In this document: positions 50,764 to 59,048 of the stretch, piece by piece
Layout of the letters: each line of letters opens with the position of its first letter
Numbering within the stretch: the stretch's first letter is position 1
NCBI RefSeq assembly: GCF_036226525.1
Contig: NZ_CP108487.1
Location: 2,170,001-2,234,000 of the forward strand
Direction of reading: 5' to 3'
Source of the DNA: Kribbella sp. NBC_01245
GTDB lineage: Bacteria > Actinomycetota > Actinomycetes > Propionibacteriales > Kribbellaceae
Length of the DNA: 64,000 nucleotides
Notes under the pieces: generated by a model
Told to the model about the DNA's origin: nothing
The model's input: only the letters and a program-made list of their open reading frames with translations
Databases searched by the model: none
Translations under genes and position numbers: made by a program

Positions 50764-51420
50764 TTAGGCGCCCGCGGATTCGGGTGCGACTGGGACGGTG
50801 ATCTCCGTAGTCAGGGTGATTTCGGGAGTCTCCGCTGCCGGCGCGCCGGCACGATGCAATAGAGCGGCCCGGCGCGCGAGCACCGATCGCCGCGATGACA
50901 GCAGCGCCAGCAGGTTCGGCGCGTGCTCCGCGGCGAGCCGACGGCGAATCGTGTGCGTACTGGCGAAGCGCAGCACGGCAGCCTGGCCGAGGCCCAGCCG
51001 GGCGAGGAACCGGTTGGCCTCGCGCGCAACGGCTGGCGCGAGCACCGCGACGTGCGAGCTGTTCTCGTACTCCGCCCACGCCGCAGCCTCCGCGATCAAG
51101 GCCTTGCCCAGACCATGCCGACGGGCCGAGCTCAGGACGTGCAGGTATTCCACGGTGACGGTGGCCTCGTCGTGGAACGGACTGAACGCGATCCGCCGCA
51201 GGAAGGCCATCGCGGTCACCTCGTCGTCCAGCTGAGCGATGACCAGCCGGCAGTTCGGATCGGCCAGGTGCCGCTCGATCGCGGCGCGGATCGACTCCTC
51301 GGTCGGGGACGGCAGCAGCCGCGACTGGTGACCGGAACCCGCGGTCATCTCACGCCACAAGGCGATCAGGGCAGCGGCATCACCGGCCTGGGCATCGCGC
51401 ACCACGATCGCTGGTGCCAC
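50764..51420 (-). CDS. GNAT family N-acetyltransferase
   Basis: A 218-residue GNAT acetyltransferase. The acetyl-CoA-binding core is visible in VEYLHVLSSARRHGLGKALI (motif A, with the R-x-x-G-x-G/A loop) and SHVAVLAPAVAREANRFLARLG (motif B). The N-terminus IVVRDAQAGDAAALIALWRE is the usual first strand and helix. The extra 60 C-terminal residues are Ala/Arg-rich and not assigned. GTG at 51420 is chosen because GAGGGGAGGG precedes it; a TTG at 51456 would include that RBS. Substrate unknown. Confidence 0.86.
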   Translation of the reverse strand: MAPAIVVRDAQAGDAAALIALWREMTAGSGHQSRLLPSPTEESIRAAIERHLADPNCRLVIAQLDDEVTAMAFLRRIAFSPFHDEATVTVEYLHVLSSARRHGLGKALIAEAAAWAEYENSSHVAVLAPAVAREANRFLARLGLGQAAVLRFASTHTIRRRLAAEHAPNLLALLSSRRSVLARRAALLHRAGAPAAETPEITLTTEITVPVAPESAGA

Positions 51421-51559
51421 GGCCGCCCTCCCCTCTCGATCCGCCCCGGCTTTCAACTGGGCGGACGGTTACGCTCATCCCCGCGCAACAGTAGGGCTTT
51501 CGGCCGCACTTGCAAAGCGTTCCGCGGGCCGAGCAGAACGAGGCGATCGGAGACCAGGG

Positions 51560-52306
51560 TTGTTCATCGGTATCGGAACTGTCGTGAACGTCGCGACGGT
51601 TCTCGTCGGGTCGGTACTCGGCGTACTCATCGGCCATCGACTCAGTCACCGAACCCGCGATCTCGTCACCGACGCACTCGGTCTGGTCACGCTGCTGATC
51701 GCGTTCATGTCGGCACTCACGGTGGGCGACGAGGTGCTCAGCGACGCGGTCGGCGACAGCGCCCCGATCCTGATCGTGCTCGGCGCCATGCTGATCGGCG
51801 GTATCACCGGATCGCTGTTGCGGATCGAGGAACGCCTGGAGGGATTCGGCGCCTGGCTGCAACATCGGTTCAGCCGACGCGGCAATGGCGAGGAGGAGAA
51901 CCGGTTCGTCGAGGGCTTCGTGACTGCCTCGATGGTGTTCTGCGTCGGGCCGTTGACCTTCCTCGGCGCATTGTCGGACGGCCTCGGCCGCGGTGCCGAC
52001 CAACTGCTGCTCAAGTCGGTGCTGGACGGTTTCGCCTCGATCGCCTTCGCGGCATCCCTCGGCTGGGGCGTGGCCGCGTCGGCCCTGGTGGTGCTGGTGG
52101 TCCAGGGACTCTTCACGGGGATCGGCGCCTTGCTGGGCGACGTACTGCCGGATGCGCATGTGACCGCCCTCGGCGCGACCGGCGGTCTGATGCTGATCGG
52201 CGTGGCCTTGCGCCTGCTGAAGATCAAGCAGGTCGCCGTTGCCGACCTCCTGCCCGCCCTGATCGTCGCTCCCCTACTCGTCCAGCTCCTGGTCGTACTG
52301 CGCTGA
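51560..52306 (+). CDS. DUF554 family membrane protein
   Basis: A 248-residue integral membrane protein of the DUF554 (YdfK) family. It opens FIGIGTVVNVATVLVGSVLG, a family hallmark, and has about seven membrane segments including GSLLRIEERLEGFG between them and VEGFVTASMVFCVGPLTFLGA. Function is unknown; members are sometimes called putative transport proteins. The start is TTG at 51560 behind GGAGACCAGG. The 3' end is part of a 17-base tandem duplication that copies the stop codon, and a strong terminator follows. Confidence 0.86.
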   Translation: MFIGIGTVVNVATVLVGSVLGVLIGHRLSHRTRDLVTDALGLVTLLIAFMSALTVGDEVLSDAVGDSAPILIVLGAMLIGGITGSLLRIEERLEGFGAWLQHRFSRRGNGEEENRFVEGFVTASMVFCVGPLTFLGALSDGLGRGADQLLLKSVLDGFASIAFAASLGWGVAASALVVLVVQGLFTGIGALLGDVLPDAHVTALGATGGLMLIGVALRLLKIKQVAVADLLPALIVAPLLVQLLVVLR

Positions 52307-52325
52307 ACGTCGTACTGCGCTGAAC
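52292..52325. repeat. 17-base perfect tandem duplication over a stop codon
   Basis: GTCGTACTGCGCTGAAC is repeated twice without spacer. The first copy holds the DUF554 stop codon, so the duplication lengthened only the untranslated 3' end. Confidence 0.85.
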
Positions 52326-52328
52326 GCA

Positions 52329-52362
52329 GAAACCCCGGCCGCCAACAGGCAGCCGGGGTTTC
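52329..52362. terminator. Bidirectional terminator between DUF554 and livF
   Basis: GAAACCCCGGC pairs with GCCGGGGTTTC, followed by CTTT on the plus strand. It serves the convergent DUF554 and liv genes. Confidence 0.82.
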
Positions 52363-52377
52363 CTTTGGTATAGCTGG

Positions 52378-53091
52378 TCAGTCTTCGCCGAGGTACGCCT
52401 TGCGGACCTGGTCGTTGACCAGCAGTTCCGGACCAGAACCCTTCACCACGATCCTGCCGACCTCCAGCACGTACCCGTGGTCGGCCAGCTTCAGCGCGGC
52501 CTGCGCGTTCTGCTCGACCAGCAGGATCGTCGTACCCTGCGCCTGCAGCTCGGTCACCGTGGACATGATGAGCTTCATCATGATCGGCGACAGACCCATC
52601 GACGGCTCGTCCAGCATCAGCAGCTTGGGCTTGCTCATCATCGCGCGGCCCATCGCGAGCATCTGCTGCTCACCACCGGAGAAGGTACCGGCCGGCTGCT
52701 TGCGCCGCTCCCCCAGAATCGGGAAGAGATCGTACGCCGCATCCAGGTCGGCCCTGATCCCTGCGTCGTTGCGCGCGAACGCACCGAGCAGCAGGTTCTC
52801 CTCGACCGTCAGCTTGGGGAAGATCTTGCGCCCTTCGGGTGAGTGCGCGAGCCCCCTCTTGACGATCTCGTGCGCCGGCATCTGGTCGATTCGCTCACCC
52901 TGGAACCAGATCTCACCGTGGGTCGGCCGGAGCAGACCCGAGATCGTGCGCAGGGTGGTCGTCTTACCGGCACCGTTCGTACCGATCAGCGTGACGACCT
53001 GACCTTGGTCGACGGAGAAGCTGATCTTCTTGACCGCCACGATCTTGCCGTAGGCGACTTCCAGGTCCTTGACCTCGAGCATCGCGGTCAT
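52378..53091 (-). CDS. livF: Branched-chain amino acid ABC transporter ATP-binding protein LivF
   Basis: A 237-residue ABC ATPase, last gene of a five-gene liv operon. Walker A is GTNGAGKTTTLR, the signature motif is FSGGEQQMLAMGRAMMS, Walker B is LLMLDEPSMGLSP and the switch His is absent-typical LLVEQN as in LivF proteins. LivF pairs with LivG to drive uptake of leucine, isoleucine and valine (or other hydrophobic amino acids or amides in relatives). The ATG at 53091 shares one base with the stop codon of livG, so translation is coupled. The longer frame upstream lies within livG and is discarded. A strong terminator follows the stop. Confidence 0.93.
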   Translation of the reverse strand: MTAMLEVKDLEVAYGKIVAVKKISFSVDQGQVVTLIGTNGAGKTTTLRTISGLLRPTHGEIWFQGERIDQMPAHEIVKRGLAHSPEGRKIFPKLTVEENLLLGAFARNDAGIRADLDAAYDLFPILGERRKQPAGTFSGGEQQMLAMGRAMMSKPKLLMLDEPSMGLSPIMMKLIMSTVTELQAQGTTILLVEQNAQAALKLADHGYVLEVGRIVVKGSGPELLVNDQVRKAYLGED

Positions 53092-53933
53092 TACGCCTCC
53101 CCATCCTGCGGCCGCTCGTCGTCTTCGTCCTCGGCGCCGGTACCGATATACGCCTCGATCACCCGCGGGTCCGACTGCACCTCGGTCGGGGTGCCCTCGA
53201 TCAGGGCCTCGCCCCGGACCAGGCAGAGCACCCGGTCGCACAGGTTGAAGATGAAGCGCATGTCGTGCTCGATCACCACGACCGACAGACCCGAGTCCCG
53301 GATCTTGAAGATCAGGTCACTGGCCTGCCGGGTCTCCTGCGGGTTCATACCGGCCGTGGGCTCGTCCAGCAGGATGAGCTTCGGGTCGGTCGCGAGGGCC
53401 CGGGCGATCTCGAGGCGCCGCTGATCGCCGTACGGCAGGTTGCGGGCGAGATGCTCCGAAACCCTGCCGAGACCGACGAAGTCCAGCAGCTCCTGAGCCT
53501 TCTCCCGGGTCTCGTTCTCCTCGCGGCGGTACTTCGGGCCACGCAGGATCGACGTGATCGCGCCCGAGGTGGTCCGGCAGTAACGCCCGACCATCACGTT
53601 CTCCAGCGCGCTCATGTTGCCGAACAGCCGGATGTTCTGGAACGTCCGGGCCATCCCGGCGCGAACCACCGCGCGCGGCTTCGGCGCCAGCGGCTGGCCG
53701 GCGAACCGGACCTGACCGCCGGTCGGCTTGTACAGGCCGGTCAGGCAGTTGAAGAACGTCGTCTTACCGGCACCGTTCGGACCGATCAGACCGAGGATCT
53801 CGCCCTGATGCACCGACAGGTTGACGTTGTTCACCGCGAGCAGACCACCGAATCGCATGGTCACTCCGGAGGCCTCCAGCAGGGGTTCACCCTGCGGCAG
53901 GGAGGCCGTCGACAGCTCGTCCGTGATGGTCAT
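53091..53933 (-). CDS. livG: Branched-chain amino acid ABC transporter ATP-binding protein LivG
   Basis: A 280-residue ABC ATPase of the LivG type. Walker A is GPNGAGKTTFFN, the signature is NLPYGDQRRLEIARAL (the GDQR form used by LivG), Walker B is LILLDEPTAGMNP and the switch region LSVVVIEHDMRFI. The extra C-terminal extension after EAYIGTGAEDEDDE is acidic. Its ATG overlaps the stop of livM (ATGA) and its stop abuts livF. It forms the second motor subunit with LivF below the LivH/LivM permeases. Confidence 0.94.
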   Translation of the reverse strand: MTITDELSTASLPQGEPLLEASGVTMRFGGLLAVNNVNLSVHQGEILGLIGPNGAGKTTFFNCLTGLYKPTGGQVRFAGQPLAPKPRAVVRAGMARTFQNIRLFGNMSALENVMVGRYCRTTSGAITSILRGPKYRREENETREKAQELLDFVGLGRVSEHLARNLPYGDQRRLEIARALATDPKLILLDEPTAGMNPQETRQASDLIFKIRDSGLSVVVIEHDMRFIFNLCDRVLCLVRGEALIEGTPTEVQSDPRVIEAYIGTGAEDEDDERPQDGEA

Positions 53934-55624
53934 TTCGTGTCCTCCACCAGGAGATCGCTCTCAATGACATCCGCGAGTTCCTCGTCTTCCGCGTGGAACT
54001 CCAGCTGCCTGCGTTTGCTCGCCACCAGACCCTCCGGCCGGAACCGCATCATCAGGATCAGCACCAGTCCGAACAACAGCAACCGGTTCTCCGCGAAGAA
54101 CCGCAGCTTCTCCGGCATCAGTTTCAGCACGGTCGCGCCGATCAGCACACCCGCGATCGTGCCCATACCACCCAGCACGATGGCCGCGACGAGGAAGGCC
54201 GACTCCAGGAACACGTACTGGTCGGGTGTGACCGACACATCCTGGTGCGCCTTGATCGTGCCGGCCAGACCGGCCAGGAATGCGCCGATCGCGAACGCGA
54301 GCACCTTCAGCCCGAAGATGTTCACGCCCATCGCCTCGGCGGCCTTCTCGTCCTCGCGGATCGCTACCCAACCACGGCCGATCCGGCTGTCGTTGAGGCG
54401 GGCGAACACGAGGATGACGAAAGCGATCAGCACCAGCAGCAGGAAGTAGTAGTTCGAGAAGCGGCCCAACGTCAGGCCGAACACTTCATGCGTCTCGCCG
54501 AAGTCGAACCCGAAGAAGTTCAGGTTCGGGATGGCGGCGATACCGTTCGGACCGTTGGTGATGTCAGGACCGTTCGAGCCGTCGAGGTTGTTCATACTCA
54601 GCCGGAAGATCTCACCAAAGCCCAGCGTCACGATCGCCAGGTAGTCACCCGAGACCCGCAGTGTCGGCGTACCGATGATCAAACCGAAGATCGCCGCGAC
54701 TGTGCCACCGATCAGCACGACCACCATGAACGGCGGATGCCAGTTGATGTTCGTGAACGCCGAGTTCGACAACACGGCGGCCACGTAGGCGCCCGACCCG
54801 AGGAACGCGATGTACCCGAGGTCGAGCAGACCGGCCAGACCGACCACGATGTTCAGGCCCATGGCCGTCGCGGAGAAGATCAGGATCTGCGCCGCGATCG
54901 ACATGTTCGCGTCCGACCCGCCCTGGGTGAACGGGAACATGAACGCGACCACGAAGGCCGCCAGCGTCAGCACCCGGCGGTTCCGGTTGGCCAGATGCGC
55001 CACCCAGCCGAAGTAGCCGAACCGGAACGCGGCCAGGATCACACCGCCGACGAAGATCAGCAGACCGCTGAAGTACCACGAGTCATCGATGCCCAGCACG
55101 TACGCCGCACCGAACAGCACGATCGCCATCATCACCACGATGACGAGGATCTCGGCCCAGCCGGCCAGCCGTATGTCGCTGGCATCGGTCGGTTCCGGGA
55201 CCTCCAGCACGCGGCTGCCGAGGAACAGCACCAGCGCGCCGACGAGGGTGACCCAGGCACCTGGATCGAGATTGACCAGCCCACCGAGGGGCTGGACGAT
55301 GCCGCCGAGCACGATCACCACAGCGATCAGGGTCGTCGTACTCAGAGCCTTGAGTGCGGCCGGCGGGTTGAAGTACTCCGCCAGGGCGTGCAGGAACTTC
55401 AGCCGCGGAATGAGGATCAGGAAAATCGCGAGCAGCGCCGCGAGCAGCGTCAGCCACTGCGGGCCGGCCGGGTAGAAGTAGACCGTCAGGTCGCCCATGA
55501 TCGAGCGGTCGTACGTCCACGGCAGCAGCGAGCCGACGATCAGCAGAACCGCGCCGGTCAGTACCGCGGGGAATGCGACACCGGAGTAGCGAGCCACCAG
55601 GGTGTCAGGAATCTTGATCGTCAT
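53930..55624 (-). CDS. livM: Branched-chain amino acid ABC transporter permease LivM, N-terminally extended
   Basis: A permease subunit of 564 residues, much longer than a minimal LivM (about 300-430). The LivM core is the C-terminal half: LGLNIVVGLAGLLDLGYIAF, GTPTLRVSGDYLAIVTLGFGEI and SRIGRGWVAIREDEKAAEAM (the loop that contacts the ATPases). The N-terminal about 215 residues hold five or six additional hydrophobic segments (from FPAVLTGAVLLIVGSLLPW onward), so this is a permease with an extra membrane module. A short acidic tail after RRQLEFHAEDEELAD follows. The ATG at 55624 overlaps the livH stop by four bases, which fixes the start. Confidence 0.93.
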   Translation of the reverse strand: MTIKIPDTLVARYSGVAFPAVLTGAVLLIVGSLLPWTYDRSIMGDLTVYFYPAGPQWLTLLAALLAIFLILIPRLKFLHALAEYFNPPAALKALSTTTLIAVVIVLGGIVQPLGGLVNLDPGAWVTLVGALVLFLGSRVLEVPEPTDASDIRLAGWAEILVIVVMMAIVLFGAAYVLGIDDSWYFSGLLIFVGGVILAAFRFGYFGWVAHLANRNRRVLTLAAFVVAFMFPFTQGGSDANMSIAAQILIFSATAMGLNIVVGLAGLLDLGYIAFLGSGAYVAAVLSNSAFTNINWHPPFMVVVLIGGTVAAIFGLIIGTPTLRVSGDYLAIVTLGFGEIFRLSMNNLDGSNGPDITNGPNGIAAIPNLNFFGFDFGETHEVFGLTLGRFSNYYFLLLVLIAFVILVFARLNDSRIGRGWVAIREDEKAAEAMGVNIFGLKVLAFAIGAFLAGLAGTIKAHQDVSVTPDQYVFLESAFLVAAIVLGGMGTIAGVLIGATVLKLMPEKLRFFAENRLLLFGLVLILMMRFRPEGLVASKRRQLEFHAEDEELADVIESDLLVEDTK

Positions 55625-56562
55625 GCGCGGTCCACCACCTTTGCACCCATCAGGCCCTGCGGCCGGAAGACCAGGACGACGATCAGAATCACGAAGGCCC
55701 AGACGTCCTTCCAACTACTACCGCCGAATTGGCCGGGAACGTACTCGGTGACCAGGGTTTCGGCTACGCCGAGCACCAGTCCACCGACGACCGCGCCCTG
55801 AATGTTGCCGATACCGCCCAGCACTGCGGCGGTGAAGGCCTTCAGACCAGCGGTGAAGCCCATCTTGAACTCGATATTGGTATTGCGCAGACCGTGCGCG
55901 ACGCCGGCGACCGCGGCCAGCGCGGCACCGATCACGAAGGCGATCACGATGATCCGGTCCACGTTGATGCCCATCAAGCGAGACGTGTCCGGGTCCTGCG
56001 AGGTCGCCTGCATGGCGCGACCCAGCTTGGTGCGGTTCACGAAGTACCACAGGAGGACAGCGCACACCGCCAAGGCAGCGAACGTGAACAACGTCGGCCG
56101 GGAAATGCTCACGCCGCCCACCTGAAACGGCGTGCCAGTCACGGTTTCGATCGGCGGATAGGCGATCTTCGCCTTCGCGCTCGGGAAGCCCGGGATCTTG
56201 TCGTAGAACAGGCGCACGAACTCCTGCAAGAAGATCGATACACCGATAGCGGTGATCAACGGTGCTAGCCGCGGTGCGTTACGCAGCGGGCGATAGGCGA
56301 ACCGCTCCATCAGGATCGCGATACCTACTGAGGCGACGACCGCACCGACCAGCATGAACGGTAGTACCCAGACCGCGGTATTGCCCTCGAAGAGCGCAAG
56401 CCAGACAGTGAGCGAGCCGAAGCCGCCAATCATGAACACCTCGCCATGGGCGAAGTTGATCAACTGAACGATGCCGTACACAACGGTGTAGCCGACGGCA
56501 ATGAGCGCGTACAGCGCGCCCAGCGACAGACCGTTGATGCTTTGTTGAAGAAACTGATCCAT
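55621..56562 (-). CDS. livH: Branched-chain amino acid ABC transporter permease LivH
   Basis: A 313-residue membrane permease. LivH hallmarks are the N-terminal INGLSLGALYALIAVGYTVV, then LINFAHGEVFMIGG, and the late LGGIGNIQGAVVGGLVLGV; about eight membrane helices are visible. The EAA-like loop LGRAMQATSQDPDTSRLMGI faces the ATPases. The gene starts 93 bases after livJ, with a strong hairpin in the gap, and is translationally coupled to livM downstream. Together LivH and LivM form the channel. Confidence 0.94.
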   Translation of the reverse strand: MDQFLQQSINGLSLGALYALIAVGYTVVYGIVQLINFAHGEVFMIGGFGSLTVWLALFEGNTAVWVLPFMLVGAVVASVGIAILMERFAYRPLRNAPRLAPLITAIGVSIFLQEFVRLFYDKIPGFPSAKAKIAYPPIETVTGTPFQVGGVSISRPTLFTFAALAVCAVLLWYFVNRTKLGRAMQATSQDPDTSRLMGINVDRIIVIAFVIGAALAAVAGVAHGLRNTNIEFKMGFTAGLKAFTAAVLGGIGNIQGAVVGGLVLGVAETLVTEYVPGQFGGSSWKDVWAFVILIVVLVFRPQGLMGAKVVDRA

Positions 56563-56595
56563 TCGGGCCTCTCCGAGGGACGACCTGCATGCTGC

Positions 56596-56628
56596 GGGGG
56601 TGGGAGCACGAACTCGGCTCCCACCCCC
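56596..56628 (-). terminator. Hairpin between livJ and livH
   Basis: GGGGGTGGGAGC and its exact complement around a nine-base loop; 12 pairs. It sits in the only non-overlapping junction of the liv operon and may act as a partial terminator or stabilise the 3' end of the livJ message. Confidence 0.75.
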
Positions 56629-56655
56629 GGAGTCATGAGGTGTTCTTGCGACTAC

Positions 56656-57876
56656 TTACGGCTTGGCGAAGTCCTTGGTCTCAACGGCAACCCACTTGCC
56701 GGCCTTGACCTGGTACGTCGTCAGCACCTTGGCGGTGCTGTCGCCGTACTGGTCGAACGACACCGCACCGGTCGCGCCGTCGAACTTGACGCCACCGATC
56801 GCGTCGATCGTGGGCTGACGCGCCGACTCGACGTCCTTCGCGTCCTTCAGCGAGATCTTCAGACCCTCGATGATGGCGTTCGCGGCGTCGTACGCGTAGG
56901 GACCGTAGGCCTCGTACGGGTCCGGGAGCTTGGCCGCGGCGTAGTCGTCGAGGTACTTCTTGGCCGACGGCAGGGTCTCCGGCGGCGCACCGACGGAGGT
57001 CGACAGGTCACCCTCGGCGTTCTTCGCGGCGAGCTCCAGGTACTTCGCGTTGAACATGCCGTCGCCACCCATCAGCGGGAGCTTCAGACCAGCGGTCTTC
57101 ATCTGGTTCGACAGCGGGCCCGTGACCGGCGACTCACCACCGGCGTAGACAGCCTGCACGCCGGCCGCCTTGATCTTGGAGATCACGGCGGAGAAGTCGC
57201 TGTCGTCGGGGTTGACCGTCTCGGCCAAAGCGATCTGGCCACCGAGCTTCTTGTACTCCTCGGAGAAGCTCTCGACCAGGCCCTGGCCGTAGGTCTTCTT
57301 GTCGTGCACCGTGGCGATCTTCTTGATGCCGGCGGTTGTGAACAGGTAGCGCGCAGCGAACGGGCCCTGGATGGCGTCCGTGGTGCAGGTGCGGAAGTAA
57401 CCCGGGTAGGTCCGCTTCGGGTCAGACGCCCACTTTGCGCCCTTGGTCAGCGACGGGTTCGTGTTGGCCGGCGAGATCTGCGCGATCTTGGCGGAGCTCA
57501 GGATCGGCTGAACCTTCTCGGAGACACCAGAGTTCAGGGTGCCGATGACCGCGACGACGTCCTTGTTACCGGAGAGCAGGGTGGCCGCGTTGGCGCCGAC
57601 GTCGCCCTTGGCCTCGTCGTCCTTGGCGTCCAGCTTGAGCGTCCAGCCGGGGATCGCGTTCGCCTCGTTGGCCTGCTTGATGGCCAGCTCGGCGGAGTTC
57701 CTCATGCCCAGGCCGAGTGCGGCCAGGTCACCGGACAGCGGCACGATCATGCCGATCGTGGCGGTCTTCTTGTCGGTACCGCCACCGGTCTCACCGCCGC
57801 GGGAGCCGCAAGCCGTCAGGGCGAGCGACGCAACAAGCAGCGACGCACCGACCCGTACTACGGAACGCTGGTGCAC
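56656..57876 (-). CDS. livJ: Branched-chain amino acid-binding lipoprotein LivJ/LivK
   Basis: The substrate-binding lipoprotein of the liv transporter, about 406 residues. A signal peptide ends in the lipobox LTAC, followed by a Gly/Thr linker; the mature protein begins KTATIGMIVPLSGDLAALG, the usual first strand of the type I periplasmic-binding fold. Other typical segments are VVAVIGTLNSGVSEKVQPIL, TYPGYFRTCTTDAIQGP, and DDSDFSAVISKIKAAGVQAV. GTG at 57876 has GGGAGG just in front and starts directly with the signal peptide; an ATG at 57888 overlaps that RBS. First gene of the liv operon, presumably transcribed from the 555-base gap upstream. Confidence 0.93.
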   Translation of the reverse strand: MHQRSVVRVGASLLVASLALTACGSRGGETGGGTDKKTATIGMIVPLSGDLAALGLGMRNSAELAIKQANEANAIPGWTLKLDAKDDEAKGDVGANAATLLSGNKDVVAVIGTLNSGVSEKVQPILSSAKIAQISPANTNPSLTKGAKWASDPKRTYPGYFRTCTTDAIQGPFAARYLFTTAGIKKIATVHDKKTYGQGLVESFSEEYKKLGGQIALAETVNPDDSDFSAVISKIKAAGVQAVYAGGESPVTGPLSNQMKTAGLKLPLMGGDGMFNAKYLELAAKNAEGDLSTSVGAPPETLPSAKKYLDDYAAAKLPDPYEAYGPYAYDAANAIIEGLKISLKDAKDVESARQPTIDAIGGVKFDGATGAVSFDQYGDSTAKVLTTYQVKAGKWVAVETKDFAKP

Positions 57877-58431
57877 TGTTCCTCCCATATCTGGATAACC
57901 CGGGCAGATGGCCCGGACCCCCGCGAATGCCGCGAGCACCCGCAGGTTAGACCTCATCCGCCACCGGGGGCGAACCACCAGCAGCGTGTGTTGCCAGGTC
58001 GTTACAGCTGTAAGCAGCGTGCTGCGATGTGGCGCCTGTCCCAGCCCTCATGTTGATCACGCAGTGCGACGAATCGCTCGCTTGGGGCTAATTCCAGTCA
58101 CCGCTGAGTGAAATGTAAAGAATGTGCAAATGCATGCCGACCGGGCACGTCGCGTAGCCGCTCTTTTGCGTACGGCGGGGTGTTGAGGCTGGTCCGATCG
58201 GGCAGGTAGGAAAGTCACCACTGCCCGCCTGAGCTGGCATTTCACCACCGGAAAGGCGGTTATCGGGCGTTATTGCCGGGCATGACGATTGCATCGAATA
58301 CCACGCGATACGGGTGATTATCGATGTCTTAAAAACGTCAACTCGACCGGCGCGGAGGCCGATCAGACTCCGCCGGACGCCAATTGCCCCGACGGCTACA
58401 CCCTGCGGTCAGATCCCCGCAGTCAGACCGG
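57877..58431. other. Long intergenic region upstream of livJ
   Basis: 555 bases between livJ and the ANTAR regulator, both on the minus strand. It contains the palindrome at 58002-58013, a weak hairpin at 58403-58422 (CTGCGG/CCGCAG) just after the ANTAR stop, and a relatively AT-rich part around 58290-58345. No credible gene was found on either strand. It must hold the liv promoter, which I could not place with confidence. Confidence 0.6.
58002..58013. promoter_or_regulatory. Perfect palindrome upstream of livJ
   Basis: TTACAGCTGTAA, self-complementary over 12 bases, 126 bases before the livJ start. Possible binding site for a regulator of the liv operon; no regulator gene is adjacent. Confidence 0.4.
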
Positions 58432-59013
58432 TCAGGCGCCTGCCTCGTCGACGACGAGCTCCGCGACCTGGCGCATCGAGACCCGCTTGTCCATCGCGGT
58501 CTTCTGAATCCAGCGGAACGAGTCCGGCTCGGACAGCCCGAACTTCGTCTGCAGCACGCTCTTCGCCCGGTCCACCAGCTTGCGCGTCTCCAGCCGATCG
58601 GCCAGATCGGCGACCTCACGCTCCAGCTCGGCCAGTTCGACGTACCGCGACGCCGCGATCTCGATCGCCGGCAGCAGATCCGCCTTGGAGAACGGTTTCA
58701 CCAGGTACGCCATCGCCCCCGCGTCCCGGGCCCGCTCGACCAGCTCCCGCTGCGAGAACGCCGTCAGCATCAAGACCGGGGCGATCCGCTCCCCCGCGAT
58801 CTTCTCCGCCGCACTGATGCCGTCCAGCTTCGGCATCTTGACGTCCAGGATCACCAGATCGGGCCGATGCTCGGTAGCCAGCCGAATGGCCTCTTCACCA
58901 TCCCCAGCCTGCCCGACGACGTCATAGCCCTCTTCGGCCAGCATCTCCGCCAGGTCCATCCGGATCAGCGCCTCGTCCTCGGCGATCACCACTCGCTTCC
59001 CAGTCACCCCCAC
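58432..59013 (-). CDS. pdtaR: ANTAR-domain response regulator, PdtaR-like
   Basis: A 193-residue response regulator with an N-terminal receiver (about 5-120) and a C-terminal ANTAR RNA-binding domain (about 130-190). The receiver has the acidic pocket AEDEAL, the phospho-acceptor Asp in LVILDVKMP, the Thr/Ser in LMLTAFS and the Lys in YLVKPFS. The ANTAR helices include RLETRKLVDRAKSVLQTKFG and RWIQKTAMDKRVSMRQVA. ANTAR proteins bind paired-hexaloop RNAs to relieve termination. In mycobacteria PdtaR is phosphorylated by PdtaS, encoded elsewhere; no kinase is adjacent here. The neighbourhood with pyk and polA matches the mycobacterial one. The GTG at 59013 or one two codons later may be the start. 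Confidence 0.92.
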   Translation of the reverse strand: MGVTGKRVVIAEDEALIRMDLAEMLAEEGYDVVGQAGDGEEAIRLATEHRPDLVILDVKMPKLDGISAAEKIAGERIAPVLMLTAFSQRELVERARDAGAMAYLVKPFSKADLLPAIEIAASRYVELAELEREVADLADRLETRKLVDRAKSVLQTKFGLSEPDSFRWIQKTAMDKRVSMRQVAELVVDEAGA

Positions 59014-59048
59014 ACCCTATCGACCGCCCCCTCTCCTCTCGTGCACCA

